A DNA stretch of 64,000 bases from Sphingomonas glacialis (lineage in GTDB: Bacteria; Pseudomonadota; Alphaproteobacteria; Sphingomonadales; Sphingomonadaceae), in contig NZ_RCZC01000002.1 in NCBI RefSeq assembly GCF_006439055.1, positions 1,209,966 through 1,273,965 on the forward strand, given 5' to 3'. Within the stretch, counting starts at the first letter, position 1; the number at the start of each line of letters is the position of its first letter. Position numbers and translations under genes: made by a program. Shown here piece after piece: positions 16,621-24,304 of this stretch. The notes beneath the pieces were generated by a model. The model did not search any database and had not been told where the DNA came from. It saw only the letters and a program-made list of their open reading frames with translations.

Positions 16621-17408
16621 GTGGTCAGCGCGGCGACGAGCGTCTTGACCTTCTTCTGGCGCCATTGCGGCGTCGGCGCGACGAGCCAATAGCCGAGCCG
16701 GTAGGCCTTGGCCTCGCCCAACGCGACGACGCGCCCGCTCGCGAGATCGGTGGCGGCGAGCAGTTCGGGCACGGTCGCGCGCCCCAGCCCTTGCGCCGCG
16801 GCATCGAGCGCGAGCCCGGCATCGCCGACGCGCACCAGCGACGGCGACTCGTCGTCGATACAGCCGGGCCAGGCAATCCGCGTATCGACCCCGCCGCCGG
16901 CGCGCTCGACCGTAACCATGCCGGCCGAGGCGATCGCCTCGCCCTCATGCCCGCCCGGGCCATCGCCCCAGCGGATCGCGAGATCGAGATTGGCCTCGGT
17001 GAAGTCGATCGTCTCGTCGGCCGAGATCAGCACAAAGCGCAGCTCGCCATCGGCGCGCGCGATATCTGCAAGGCGCGGCATCAGCCACTTCTCGGTCAGG
17101 TCGCGCGGCGCGGCGATCGTCAGCGACTTGCTCGTCTGGCCGGCCTGCATCGCGCGGACGGCTTCTTCGAACTGCAGGAAACCGTGGCGCAGCGGCGCGA
17201 GCCCGGCCTCGCCCTCCGGCGTCAGTTCGAGCCCCTTGGTGGTGCGGCGGAACAGCACGACGCCGAGCGTATCCTCGAGCGCACGGATCTGCTGCCCGAC
17301 CGCGGCGGGGGTCACCGCGAGCTCGTCGGCAGCGCGGGTGAAGCTCAGGTGCCGCGCGGCGGCATCGAGCACGCGCAGGCCGTTGAGCGGGAGATGCGTG
17401 CGTTTCAT
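16617..17408 (-). CDS. LysR-family transcriptional regulator, GcvA-like
   Basis: A 263-residue LysR regulator. The N-terminal winged helix (LNGLRVLDAAARHLSFTRAA, VTPAAVGQQI, FRRTTKGLELTPEG) is of the GcvA/AmpR subgroup. The effector domain follows, with WLMPRLADIARA and DLAIRWGDG. It is shorter than the usual 290-310. Unusually for LysR genes, it heads a co-directional operon with its neighbours (GNAT and membrane protein) instead of being divergent from a target. A palindromic repeat occupies the upstream gap. Confidence 0.92.
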   Translation of the reverse strand: MKRTHLPLNGLRVLDAAARHLSFTRAADELAVTPAAVGQQIRALEDTLGVVLFRRTTKGLELTPEGEAGLAPLRHGFLQFEEAVRAMQAGQTSKSLTIAAPRDLTEKWLMPRLADIARADGELRFVLISADETIDFTEANLDLAIRWGDGPGGHEGEAIASAGMVTVERAGGGVDTRIAWPGCIDDESPSLVRVGDAGLALDAAAQGLGRATVPELLAATDLASGRVVALGEAKAYRLGYWLVAPTPQWRQKKVKTLVAALTT

Positions 17409-17414
17409 GTCTCG

Positions 17415-17520
17415 CTCCCCTCCCGCAAGCCGGAGGGGCTGGGGGAAGGAAGTGCCTTATTCGAAGCGCTGCGCCTGAGGCACGCCCCTCCCCTAACCCC
17501 TCCCGCAAGCGGGAGGGGGA
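17415..17520. repeat. Inverted intergenic repeat, CCCCTCCCGC family
   Basis: Left end CTCCCCTCCCGCAAGCCGGAGGGG and right end CCCCTCCCGCAAGCGGGAGGGGG each form a hairpin and are joined by a TGCC/GGCA-containing middle. It lies between apaG and the LysR gene. The copy at 41192-41298 has the same arms. Confidence 0.85.
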
Positions 17521-17535
17521 TAAGCGCGCGCGCCC

Positions 17536-17934
17536 TCACGCCCCCACCGCAGGCGCGAGCAAGGCGAATTTCGGGATATCGACGTCGAACGCCGAACCGT
17601 CCTCGGCGATCATGCGATAGCTGCCGAGCATCGAGCCGGTCGGCGTCGAGAGCGGGCAGCCCGAGACGTAATCGAAGCTCTCGCCCGGCGCGATCATCGG
17701 CTGCTCGCCGATCACGCCCTCGCCCTCGACCGAATGGCGCGCGCCGCGGCCATCAGTGATGATCCAGTTCCGCGTCAACAGCTGCACGCCCATCACGCCG
17801 GCATTCTCGATGCGGATATGATACGCCCAGAACCAGCGCCCGCGCGCCGGCTCGGACTGTTCGGGCAGGAAACTGACCGCGACGCGGACGACCACGCCGC
17901 GCGTCTCGGCAACGTAGGGAAACAGCGCCTTCAC
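17536..17934 (-). CDS. apaG: ApaG-domain protein
   Basis: A 132-residue immunoglobulin-like fold protein of the ApaG family, which is linked to metal and dinucleotide-polyphosphate physiology. The biochemical role is not settled. Family features are VRVAVSFLPEQS, FWAYHIRIEN, LLTRNWIITD, GVIGEQPMI and the FDYVSGCPLSTPTGSM segment. The start is GTG 17934, overlapping the metZ stop as GTGA. The open frame upstream is antisense-like shadow of metZ. Confidence 0.93.
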   Translation of the reverse strand: MKALFPYVAETRGVVVRVAVSFLPEQSEPARGRWFWAYHIRIENAGVMGVQLLTRNWIITDGRGARHSVEGEGVIGEQPMIAPGESFDYVSGCPLSTPTGSMLGSYRMIAEDGSAFDVDIPKFALLAPAVGA

Positions 17935-19136
17935 AGGCCGACCGCCGTCAGCGCCTGATCGAGATCGTCGATCACGTCCTGCGCATCCTCGAGCCCGACG
18001 TTCAACCGCAGCAGCCCCTCGGTCACGCCCATTTCGAGGCGCTTGTCCTCGGCGACACCGTAATGCGTGGTCGATGCCGGATGCGTCATCAGCGAGCGCG
18101 AATCGCCGATATTGTTCGAGATATCGACGAGGTTGAGGCCATCGAGCAGGCCGTGCGCCTGCTTGCGATCGGCGACTTCGAACGCGAAGATCGGCCCGCA
18201 CGCGTCCATCTGCGACATCGCGAGATTGTGCTGCGGGTGGCTGGCAAGCCCCGGATGGAGGATACGCGGCACGCGCGATTCCAGAAACGCACCGACCTTG
18301 AGGCTGTTCTCGCTCTGCCGGCGGATACGCAGGTCGAGCGTCTCGAGCCCCTTGAGCACCACCCAGGCGTTGAACGCGCTGAGCGTCGGCCCGGTGTTGC
18401 GCGTGAAGGGCAGCAGCGTGTTGGTGATGAAATCCTCGGTCCCGCACACCGCACCCGCGAGCACGCGCCCCTGCCCATCCATCATCTTGGTCGCGCTATA
18501 GGCGGTGACGTCGGCGCCGAACTCCATCGGTCGCTGGAGCGCGGGCGTTGCAAACGCATTGTCGACCACCGAGGTGATGCCACGCGCCCGCGCAATGTCA
18601 CAGACCGCTTTGAGGTCAACGATATCCATCGTCGGGTTGGCAGGCGTTTCGAAGAAGAACACCTTGGTGTTCGCCTTCGCCGCATCCGCGAACTGCTGCG
18701 GATCGCGCGCGTCGACGACGGTCGTCTCGATCCCGAATTTGGGGAGCAGCGTATCGACCAGCCAGCGGCACGAGCCGAACGCCGCGCGGCCCGCGACGAC
18801 ATGGTCGCCGGTCTGCAACTGGCACAGCAGCACCGCGGTCATCGCCGCCATGCCCGTCGTCATCGTGCGGCACGCTTCCGCGCCTTCGAGCAGCGCGATG
18901 CGGCCCTCGAGCATCTCGACCGTCGGGTTCTGCAACCGCGAATAGGTCATGCCCTGCTGCTCGCCGGCAAACCGCGCGGCAGCGTCGGCGGCGCAGTCGT
19001 ACGCATAGCCCGAAGTGAGGAAGATCGCCTCGGACGTCTCCCCGAATTCGCTGCGGGCGGTACCACCCCGCACGGCTTGCGTAGCGGGGCGCCATTGGCG
19101 CGTGATGCTCTGGTCCTGGCCGGTGCGACGTTTCAT
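17931..19136 (-). CDS. metZ: O-succinylhomoserine sulfhydrylase MetZ
   Basis: PLP enzyme of the Cys/Met metabolism family that makes homocysteine from O-succinylhomoserine and sulfide. The PLP lysine is Lys217 in YSATKMMDGQGR. TYSRLQNPTVEMLE and FFFETPANPTMDIVD are family motifs, and the length (401) is typical. It is translationally coupled to apaG. The upstream gap to the divergent glycosyltransferase is 93 bases. I looked for a SAM-II riboswitch there and saw none. The sulfide it uses is supplied by the cysI/cysH operon at 48-52 kb. Confidence 0.94.
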   Translation of the reverse strand: MKRRTGQDQSITRQWRPATQAVRGGTARSEFGETSEAIFLTSGYAYDCAADAAARFAGEQQGMTYSRLQNPTVEMLEGRIALLEGAEACRTMTTGMAAMTAVLLCQLQTGDHVVAGRAAFGSCRWLVDTLLPKFGIETTVVDARDPQQFADAAKANTKVFFFETPANPTMDIVDLKAVCDIARARGITSVVDNAFATPALQRPMEFGADVTAYSATKMMDGQGRVLAGAVCGTEDFITNTLLPFTRNTGPTLSAFNAWVVLKGLETLDLRIRRQSENSLKVGAFLESRVPRILHPGLASHPQHNLAMSQMDACGPIFAFEVADRKQAHGLLDGLNLVDISNNIGDSRSLMTHPASTTHYGVAEDKRLEMGVTEGLLRLNVGLEDAQDVIDDLDQALTAVGL

Positions 19137-19229
19137 GGGCGTTGCTTTGCCGGGGGCAAGGGTGGTGCGTCAATGGGGTGCGCGTGTACGCGCTTGAAAG
19201 CCACGCTGTTCGGCTGGATAGAAAGGCGG

Positions 19230-20537
19230 GTGAGCCCCCCCTCCCCCAAAACCGCGACCAGCCCGTATCGCGCGGCGGCGCTGATCGCGCTGCTCGCGCA
19301 GCTGCTGTTCAGCTATCGCCTGACGGTCCCGACCAAGCTGATGTTCGACGAGGTCCATTACGTCCCCGCCGCACGGATGCTGATCGCACTGTCGGGGCCG
19401 CGCAACATCGAGCATCCGTTGCTCGCCAAGGAGATCATCGCGGGCGGCATCCTGCTGCTCGGCGACAACAGCCTGGGGTGGCGCTTCTTCTCGACGCTCG
19501 CCGGCACCGCGACGGTGCTCGGCGTATTCGCGATCGTGTGGCTTATGCTCGGTCGCGTGCGGCCCGCAGTGTTCGGCGCGCTGTTCGCGCTGTTCAATTT
19601 TACCGTCTTCGTCCAGGCGCGGATCGCCATGCTCGACGGCTTCATGGCGGCGTTCACGCTGCTCGGCGTCGCCAGCCTGCTCTGGGCGATGCGCGCCGAA
19701 ACGTCACGCGGCGCGTGGGGCCGCTGGATCCTGGGGAGCGTGCTGCTCGGCCTCGCGGTCGCGGCGAAGTGGATCGCAGCGCCGTTCGTGGCCTATGCCG
19801 CGATCGGTTTCGTCGTCGTGCGGCTCGCCGAGGCGCAGCGCACCGGCCGCTCGGTCTATGCCGCGCTCAACGCCCAACCGGCGCGGGGGCGGCACCGCCA
19901 CTGGCCGGGCATGGCGGCGATCCCGGCGATCCTCATGCTCGGCGTGGTGAGCATCGCGACCTATTTCGCGACCTTCGCGCCGGCCTTCTTCTACACGATC
20001 GAACCGCTGACATGGCGCACGCTGTTGCCGTTCCAGCTCACGATGTACGGCCAGCAGACGCAGGTGCTCCCATCCCACACCTATCAGTCGCGCTGGTGGA
20101 GCTGGCCTCTGATGCTCCGCCCGATCTGGTATCTCTACGAACGCACCGACGGCGCGCAGCGCGGCGTGCTGATGATCGGCAATCTCGCCATCCTGTGGGG
20201 CGGGCTCGTCGCCATCGCGGCGTGCCTGTATCGCGGGGTGCGCGCGCGCGATCTGCGGTTGCTCGCGGCGGCGGGGTTATGGATCGGCAGCTATGTCGTG
20301 TGGATCGTCATCCCCAAATCGCTCGGCTTCTTTTATTATTATTATCTGCCGAGCATCTTCCTGTGCGTCGCGCTCGCGGTGGCGCTCGACCGGTTCCGGC
20401 GGGGGCGGCAGTGGGACATGGCGGTGCTCGGTGCCGCAGTGGCCCTGTTCGCGGTCTTCTATCCGATCCTTTCGGGGGTCCCGTTATGGGGACCGAAGGC
20501 GTTCCGGGTGTGGACCTGGTTTCCGAGCTGGGTCTAG
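19230..20537 (+). CDS. Dolichyl-phosphate-mannose-protein mannosyltransferase-like (PMT) glycosyltransferase
   Basis: A 435-residue multi-spanning membrane protein of the GT-C fold. The acidic motif FDEVHYVPAARML in the first periplasmic loop, then NIEHPLLAKEIIAGG, is the PMT signature. GWRFFSTLAGT and the C-terminal FYYYYLPSIFLCVALA also fit. It would transfer a sugar from a polyprenyl-phosphate donor to a protein or glycolipid acceptor on the periplasmic side. GTG 19230 has a GAAAGG site 5 bases upstream. ATG 19173 is an alternative. It is divergent from metZ. Confidence 0.88.
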   Translation: MSPPSPKTATSPYRAAALIALLAQLLFSYRLTVPTKLMFDEVHYVPAARMLIALSGPRNIEHPLLAKEIIAGGILLLGDNSLGWRFFSTLAGTATVLGVFAIVWLMLGRVRPAVFGALFALFNFTVFVQARIAMLDGFMAAFTLLGVASLLWAMRAETSRGAWGRWILGSVLLGLAVAAKWIAAPFVAYAAIGFVVVRLAEAQRTGRSVYAALNAQPARGRHRHWPGMAAIPAILMLGVVSIATYFATFAPAFFYTIEPLTWRTLLPFQLTMYGQQTQVLPSHTYQSRWWSWPLMLRPIWYLYERTDGAQRGVLMIGNLAILWGGLVAIAACLYRGVRARDLRLLAAAGLWIGSYVVWIVIPKSLGFFYYYYLPSIFLCVALAVALDRFRRGRQWDMAVLGAAVALFAVFYPILSGVPLWGPKAFRVWTWFPSWV

Positions 20538-20566
20538 CCAGCCCGTATTCGCCCCGCAGCCCTTCA

Positions 20567-20611
20567 GCAGAACCCCGTCATCAGAACCCCGTCTCAGAAC
20601 CCCGTCTCAGA
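20567..20611. repeat. Short tandem repeat, three copies of CAGAACCCCGTC
   Basis: Three nearly identical 13-14-base units, each containing AGAACCCCGTC, lie between the convergent glycosyltransferase and chemotaxis genes. The last unit reaches the chemotaxis gene's stop codon. Confidence 0.6.
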
Positions 20612-22529
20612 ACGAGGTCCAGTCGTCGCCGCCACCTGCGGCGACCGCGATCGCAGGCATGGCTCGCGCCGGTGCCTTGGCCGGGCTCGGCAGCTTGGCC
20701 GGGCGCGCGGGAGCGTGCGCCGCTGGCGCCGCGGCCGGACGCGCATGCTGGTGCCCGCCGCGACCGATCGTGAATTTCGCGGTCTGCTGCGCAAGCCCGA
20801 CGGCTTCGGACGCGAGGTTTCGGGCCGAGGCCGACGCCTGTTCGACCATCGCGGCATTTTGCTGCGTCGCCCGGTCCATCGAATTGACCGCGGTGGTCAC
20901 CTCCGTCACGCTGGTCGACTGCGCCAGATTGTCGGCGGCGATGTCGGCCAGCAGCCTGTGGACTTCGCCGACGTCATTGGAGATGTCCGACAGCGCGCCG
21001 TCGACCTGCTGGACACGGCTGACCGCGGTGCCGATTTCGGCCTGGGTCGCGGTGAGCTGTTCGCGCGCATGGCCGGCTTCTTCCTCGGCACGCATCGCGA
21101 GCGCCGAGACGAGATCGGCGACGACCGCGAATCCCCGCCCGGCATCGCCGGCACGCCCGGCCTCGACCGCGGCGTTCATCGCCAGCACACGCGTCTGGAA
21201 CGCGATCTTGTCGAGCCCCTCGATCACGTCGTCGATTCCCTTCGCGCTTTCGCTGACGCGCAGCATTGCCTGGACCGACTCGTCGGTGACCGCGCGACCG
21301 CTCGCGACGGTCGTCATCGCGCCGTCGGCACGATCGACGGTGCGCGCCGCGGCGCTCGCCGTCGCCTGCAGCCGCTTGTCCATCTGGGCGATCGCCGCCG
21401 CCGTCTCCTCGAGACTTGCGGCAGTATTCTCGGTCCTCCGCGCCAGATCCTCGCTCGCATGCGCGATCTCGTCGGAGCCCGTCCGGATCGTCGCAGCGCT
21501 TTCGGCGACCGAACCGATCAGCGTCCGCAACGTGCCGACCGCGCTGTTGAAATTGTCCTTGAGCCCAGTGAACGGGTGCTGAAGGTCTGCATCGACCGTC
21601 GCGGTCAGATCGCCCTCGGCCAGCGCGGTAAGCGCGGTGCCGAGGCTTTCGACGATGAGCTGCGCTTGCGCGCGTTTCGACGCCTCGGCCGCCTGCAGCT
21701 GATCGCGGAACGCCAGCATCGCCTTGGCCATGTCACCCAGTTCGTCGCCGCGATCGGCACCGGCCACCGCGACGTCGAGGTTACCGCTCCCCAACTCGCG
21801 CATCGTCCCGGCGAGGATTTCGATCGGGCGAACGACCCGGCTCGTCGCCATTCGCACAAAGGCAAAGGTGCCCGCGACCCCGACCGCCAGGACGATCACG
21901 AGCAGGACCATCGCATAGGTGCCGAGCTTCCTGGCGTTGGCGGATGTCTCCTGGGCATGCGCGATGATCGCGTCGGATGCCTTGCCCATCGAGGTTTCGA
22001 GGATGCGGAATTGGACGAAGAAGGCTGGCAGGTCGCGCTTTGCCGCCGCTGGATCGTTTTCGGACTCCGTGAAGATGCGCGCCGCCGCGTTGGCATAGGT
22101 CTCCATCGGCGCGGCAAGCTGCGATGTCACCGCCTCGACGTCGGCCGAACCTCGATACGCCGCATCGGCCGCGATCCCCTTGCGGAGCTCTTTCACATGG
22201 TCGTCGAAATCGGCCTGGATGTCCTTGCGCTTGAGCCCGCTTTGCGGATCCGCCGCCTGCAGGATCGCCAGAATGTCGGAGCGGACGGCATCGTGCATCA
22301 TGTCGGCCAATTCATGGTTGGCGAGCAGCGATGCCGCTTCATCCTGTCGGGCGAAGGAACTCGATTGCAACCACGCAGCGCCGATTCCGGTGCCGCCGCA
22401 CACGACCATCAAGGCCAACAAGGCGGCGCCCGACAACCGGATCGCTCGGCTGAGCGACATCTGGCTGCGTACCTGCATCATCGTTGAGGAAGTCATCGAC
22501 CCGCGCACTCCGTCCAAGGGGGAATTCAT
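20607..22529 (-). CDS. Methyl-accepting chemotaxis protein
   Basis: A 640-residue receptor: transmembrane helix at about residues 32-52, a periplasmic four-helix-type sensor region, a second transmembrane helix near 196-219, HAMP (RVVRPIEILAGTMRELGSG), a second HAMP-like linker, then the signalling coiled coil. The hairpin tip DKIAFQTRVLAMNAAVEAGRAG departs from the usual QTNLLALNAAVEAARAG at several places. The C-terminus is an Ala/Pro linker ending DDWTSF, which may serve as a tether. ATG 22529 is the first start. ATG 22496 is possible. No che genes are nearby. Confidence 0.92.
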   Translation of the reverse strand: MNSPLDGVRGSMTSSTMMQVRSQMSLSRAIRLSGAALLALMVVCGGTGIGAAWLQSSSFARQDEAASLLANHELADMMHDAVRSDILAILQAADPQSGLKRKDIQADFDDHVKELRKGIAADAAYRGSADVEAVTSQLAAPMETYANAAARIFTESENDPAAAKRDLPAFFVQFRILETSMGKASDAIIAHAQETSANARKLGTYAMVLLVIVLAVGVAGTFAFVRMATSRVVRPIEILAGTMRELGSGNLDVAVAGADRGDELGDMAKAMLAFRDQLQAAEASKRAQAQLIVESLGTALTALAEGDLTATVDADLQHPFTGLKDNFNSAVGTLRTLIGSVAESAATIRTGSDEIAHASEDLARRTENTAASLEETAAAIAQMDKRLQATASAAARTVDRADGAMTTVASGRAVTDESVQAMLRVSESAKGIDDVIEGLDKIAFQTRVLAMNAAVEAGRAGDAGRGFAVVADLVSALAMRAEEEAGHAREQLTATQAEIGTAVSRVQQVDGALSDISNDVGEVHRLLADIAADNLAQSTSVTEVTTAVNSMDRATQQNAAMVEQASASARNLASEAVGLAQQTAKFTIGRGGHQHARPAAAPAAHAPARPAKLPSPAKAPARAMPAIAVAAGGGDDWTSF

Positions 22530-22565
22530 CCTATAATAGGAAGAACTACCCCAGTCGGGCGATTG

Positions 22566-23777
22566 ATGATGAAGATAGCCTATAAACCTCTGATTTTCTG
22601 GTACTTTATCGCTGCAATAGGCGGTTGGACAGGCCCCGCGCTCGCTCAATCCCCCGCGGCGGAAACGACACCGCCGCCGCGCGCGATCACGCTCGACGGT
22701 CGCTATGTCTTCGACGTCATCGACGTGGCGGCCGGCGGCGACAAGCGTGGCGCGGGGGTGCTCGGCAATCTCGAGCTGACCGCCGAGGGCGATTTGGGCC
22801 GACTGGTCGGCTGGCGCGGCGCACGCGTTCACGTCCATCTGCTGAGCAATCACGGACGCGCGATGAACGATTTTGCGGGCACCTTGCAGGGCATCGACAA
22901 TATCGAAGTCGCCGACGGCCGCACCAAGCTTTACGAAGCGTGGATCGAGCAAGGTTTCGCGAACGATCGGCTCTCGCTGTTGGTCGGCCTGTCGGATCTC
23001 AACGCCGATTTCTATCAGAACGACGCCGCAGGATTGTTGATCGCTCCGGCGTTCGGAATCGGTTCGGAATTCGCGGCGACCGGCCCCAATGGCCCGTCGA
23101 TCTTCCCGTCGACGGCGCTCACCGCCCGGCTCAATATCGCGGTGACGCCGTCTGCCTATCTGCGCGCCGCCGTCGTCGATGCGCGCGCCGGTGTCCTCGG
23201 GGACGACGACGGCGTCGATCTGACGATGCAGGAAGGCGCGTTGCTGATCGCCGAGGGCGGCAGCACGCGCGGCGGTGGCAAGCTCGCGCTCGGGCTATGG
23301 CAATACACGCGGCGACAGGACGATCTTTACGCGGTCGATCTGACCGGCGCGCCGATCCGCCGGATCGCGCGCGGCGCCTATGTCCTGCTCGATCAACGCC
23401 TGTCGGGGAGCGATGCGCGGGGCCTCTCCATGTTCGTGCGGGCCGGCGTGTCCGACAGTGCGACGACGCCGTTTCGCGGCGGGTTCCAGGCAGGTCTGCT
23501 CGCGAACGGGATCATCCGGGGGCGGCCCGACGGGCAGCTCTCCATTGGCGTGGCGCATGCGCTGCTGTCCTCGGGCATGAAGGCGCAGTTGCGCGACGCG
23601 GGCGATCGTCCGGGCGCGGGCGAAACCGGACTGGAACTGACCTATCAGGACCGCGTCGCACCCTTCCTGTCGGTCCAGCCCGACGTGCAATATATCCGCC
23701 GGGCCCATGGCTCGGGCACGGCGCGCGGCACGCTGGTCTTCGGGTTGCGGATCATCGCGGCGTTCGCGCGCCGATGA
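22566..23777 (+). CDS. OprB-like carbohydrate porin
   Basis: A 403-residue outer-membrane protein with a signal peptide (MMKIAYKPLIFWYFIAAI to ALAQS). The body is a predicted 16-strand barrel. YVFDVIDVAAGGDKRG, LYEAWIEQ, LLVGLSDLNADFYQND and the final AYVLLDQRL / FLSVQPDVQYIRRAHG segments are those of OprB-type porins that pass sugars through the outer membrane. It is divergent from the chemotaxis receptor with only 36 bases between starts, so shared regulation is possible. The last residues are FARR, not a C-terminal aromatic. Confidence 0.88.
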   Translation: MMKIAYKPLIFWYFIAAIGGWTGPALAQSPAAETTPPPRAITLDGRYVFDVIDVAAGGDKRGAGVLGNLELTAEGDLGRLVGWRGARVHVHLLSNHGRAMNDFAGTLQGIDNIEVADGRTKLYEAWIEQGFANDRLSLLVGLSDLNADFYQNDAAGLLIAPAFGIGSEFAATGPNGPSIFPSTALTARLNIAVTPSAYLRAAVVDARAGVLGDDDGVDLTMQEGALLIAEGGSTRGGGKLALGLWQYTRRQDDLYAVDLTGAPIRRIARGAYVLLDQRLSGSDARGLSMFVRAGVSDSATTPFRGGFQAGLLANGIIRGRPDGQLSIGVAHALLSSGMKAQLRDAGDRPGAGETGLELTYQDRVAPFLSVQPDVQYIRRAHGSGTARGTLVFGLRIIAAFARR

Positions 23778-23860
23778 CGGCCCGCGGAAAGCGACGTGGT
23801 AACGCGGCGAGTACCACCGACGGCGTGCAGGGCGGACGGTTTTCGAGCGGGTTCGAGCGC

Positions 23861-24304
23861 TCAATAGGTGACGGTGAGCGTGATCACATCGGTATAGCTC
23901 CCGGCGGTCACCCGCTGCCGCGCCCGGATCGCGCCATAGACCGAGCGATCGACTATGGTGCCGTTGAAGGACACGGTTTGCGATCCGCCCGTCCCATCCC
24001 CCCACACGCCGGCGCGCTGCGCATCGACATACAGGTCATAGGCGAGTTCGCTGGTGCCGTTGCGCATCACATGGTCGAGCGACGAGGCACCCCCGCCGTT
24101 AAGCGCGACCGTGGCGTTGACCGACTGGTCGCAGCTCAGCCGGATCATGCCGGTGCCGCGGGTGTCGGCGGCATCGACCGGATCATAGGCCCCGAAACTC
24201 ACGCCCGACGAGGACACGCTGCAGCTCGCCGCCAGCGCTGGCCGGCTTTCCACGCACCCGAACAGCAACGCCAGCGCGCCGCCGAGCGATCGGGCCCATG
24301 TCAT
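23861..24304 (-). CDS. Spore coat U-domain pilus subunit
   Basis: A 147-residue protein with a signal peptide (MTWARSLGGALALLFG to ALAAS). The SCPU fold is indicated by CSVSSSGVSFGAYDP, the second cysteine in LSCDQSVNATVALN, YDLYVDAQRAGVWGDG and the final ITLTVTY. These subunits are built into chaperone-usher pili of the Csu type. The start overlaps the usher stop as ATGA, so it is the last gene of the pilus operon and looks intact, although the usher it depends on is broken. Confidence 0.88.
   Translation of the reverse strand: MTWARSLGGALALLFGCVESRPALAASCSVSSSGVSFGAYDPVDAADTRGTGMIRLSCDQSVNATVALNGGGASSLDHVMRNGTSELAYDLYVDAQRAGVWGDGTGGSQTVSFNGTIVDRSVYGAIRARQRVTAGSYTDVITLTVTY

Noticed and set aside
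18063..19229. Long plus-strand frame opposite metZ that continues into the PMT glycosyltransferase
   Set aside because: metZ on the other strand is full length with all motifs. The plus-strand part is Arg-rich shadow sequence.
19137..19229. Possible SAM-II riboswitch before metZ
   Set aside because: Such switches are known upstream of metA/metZ in alphaproteobacteria, but the 93-base gap shows none of the conserved elements or pseudoknot pairings.
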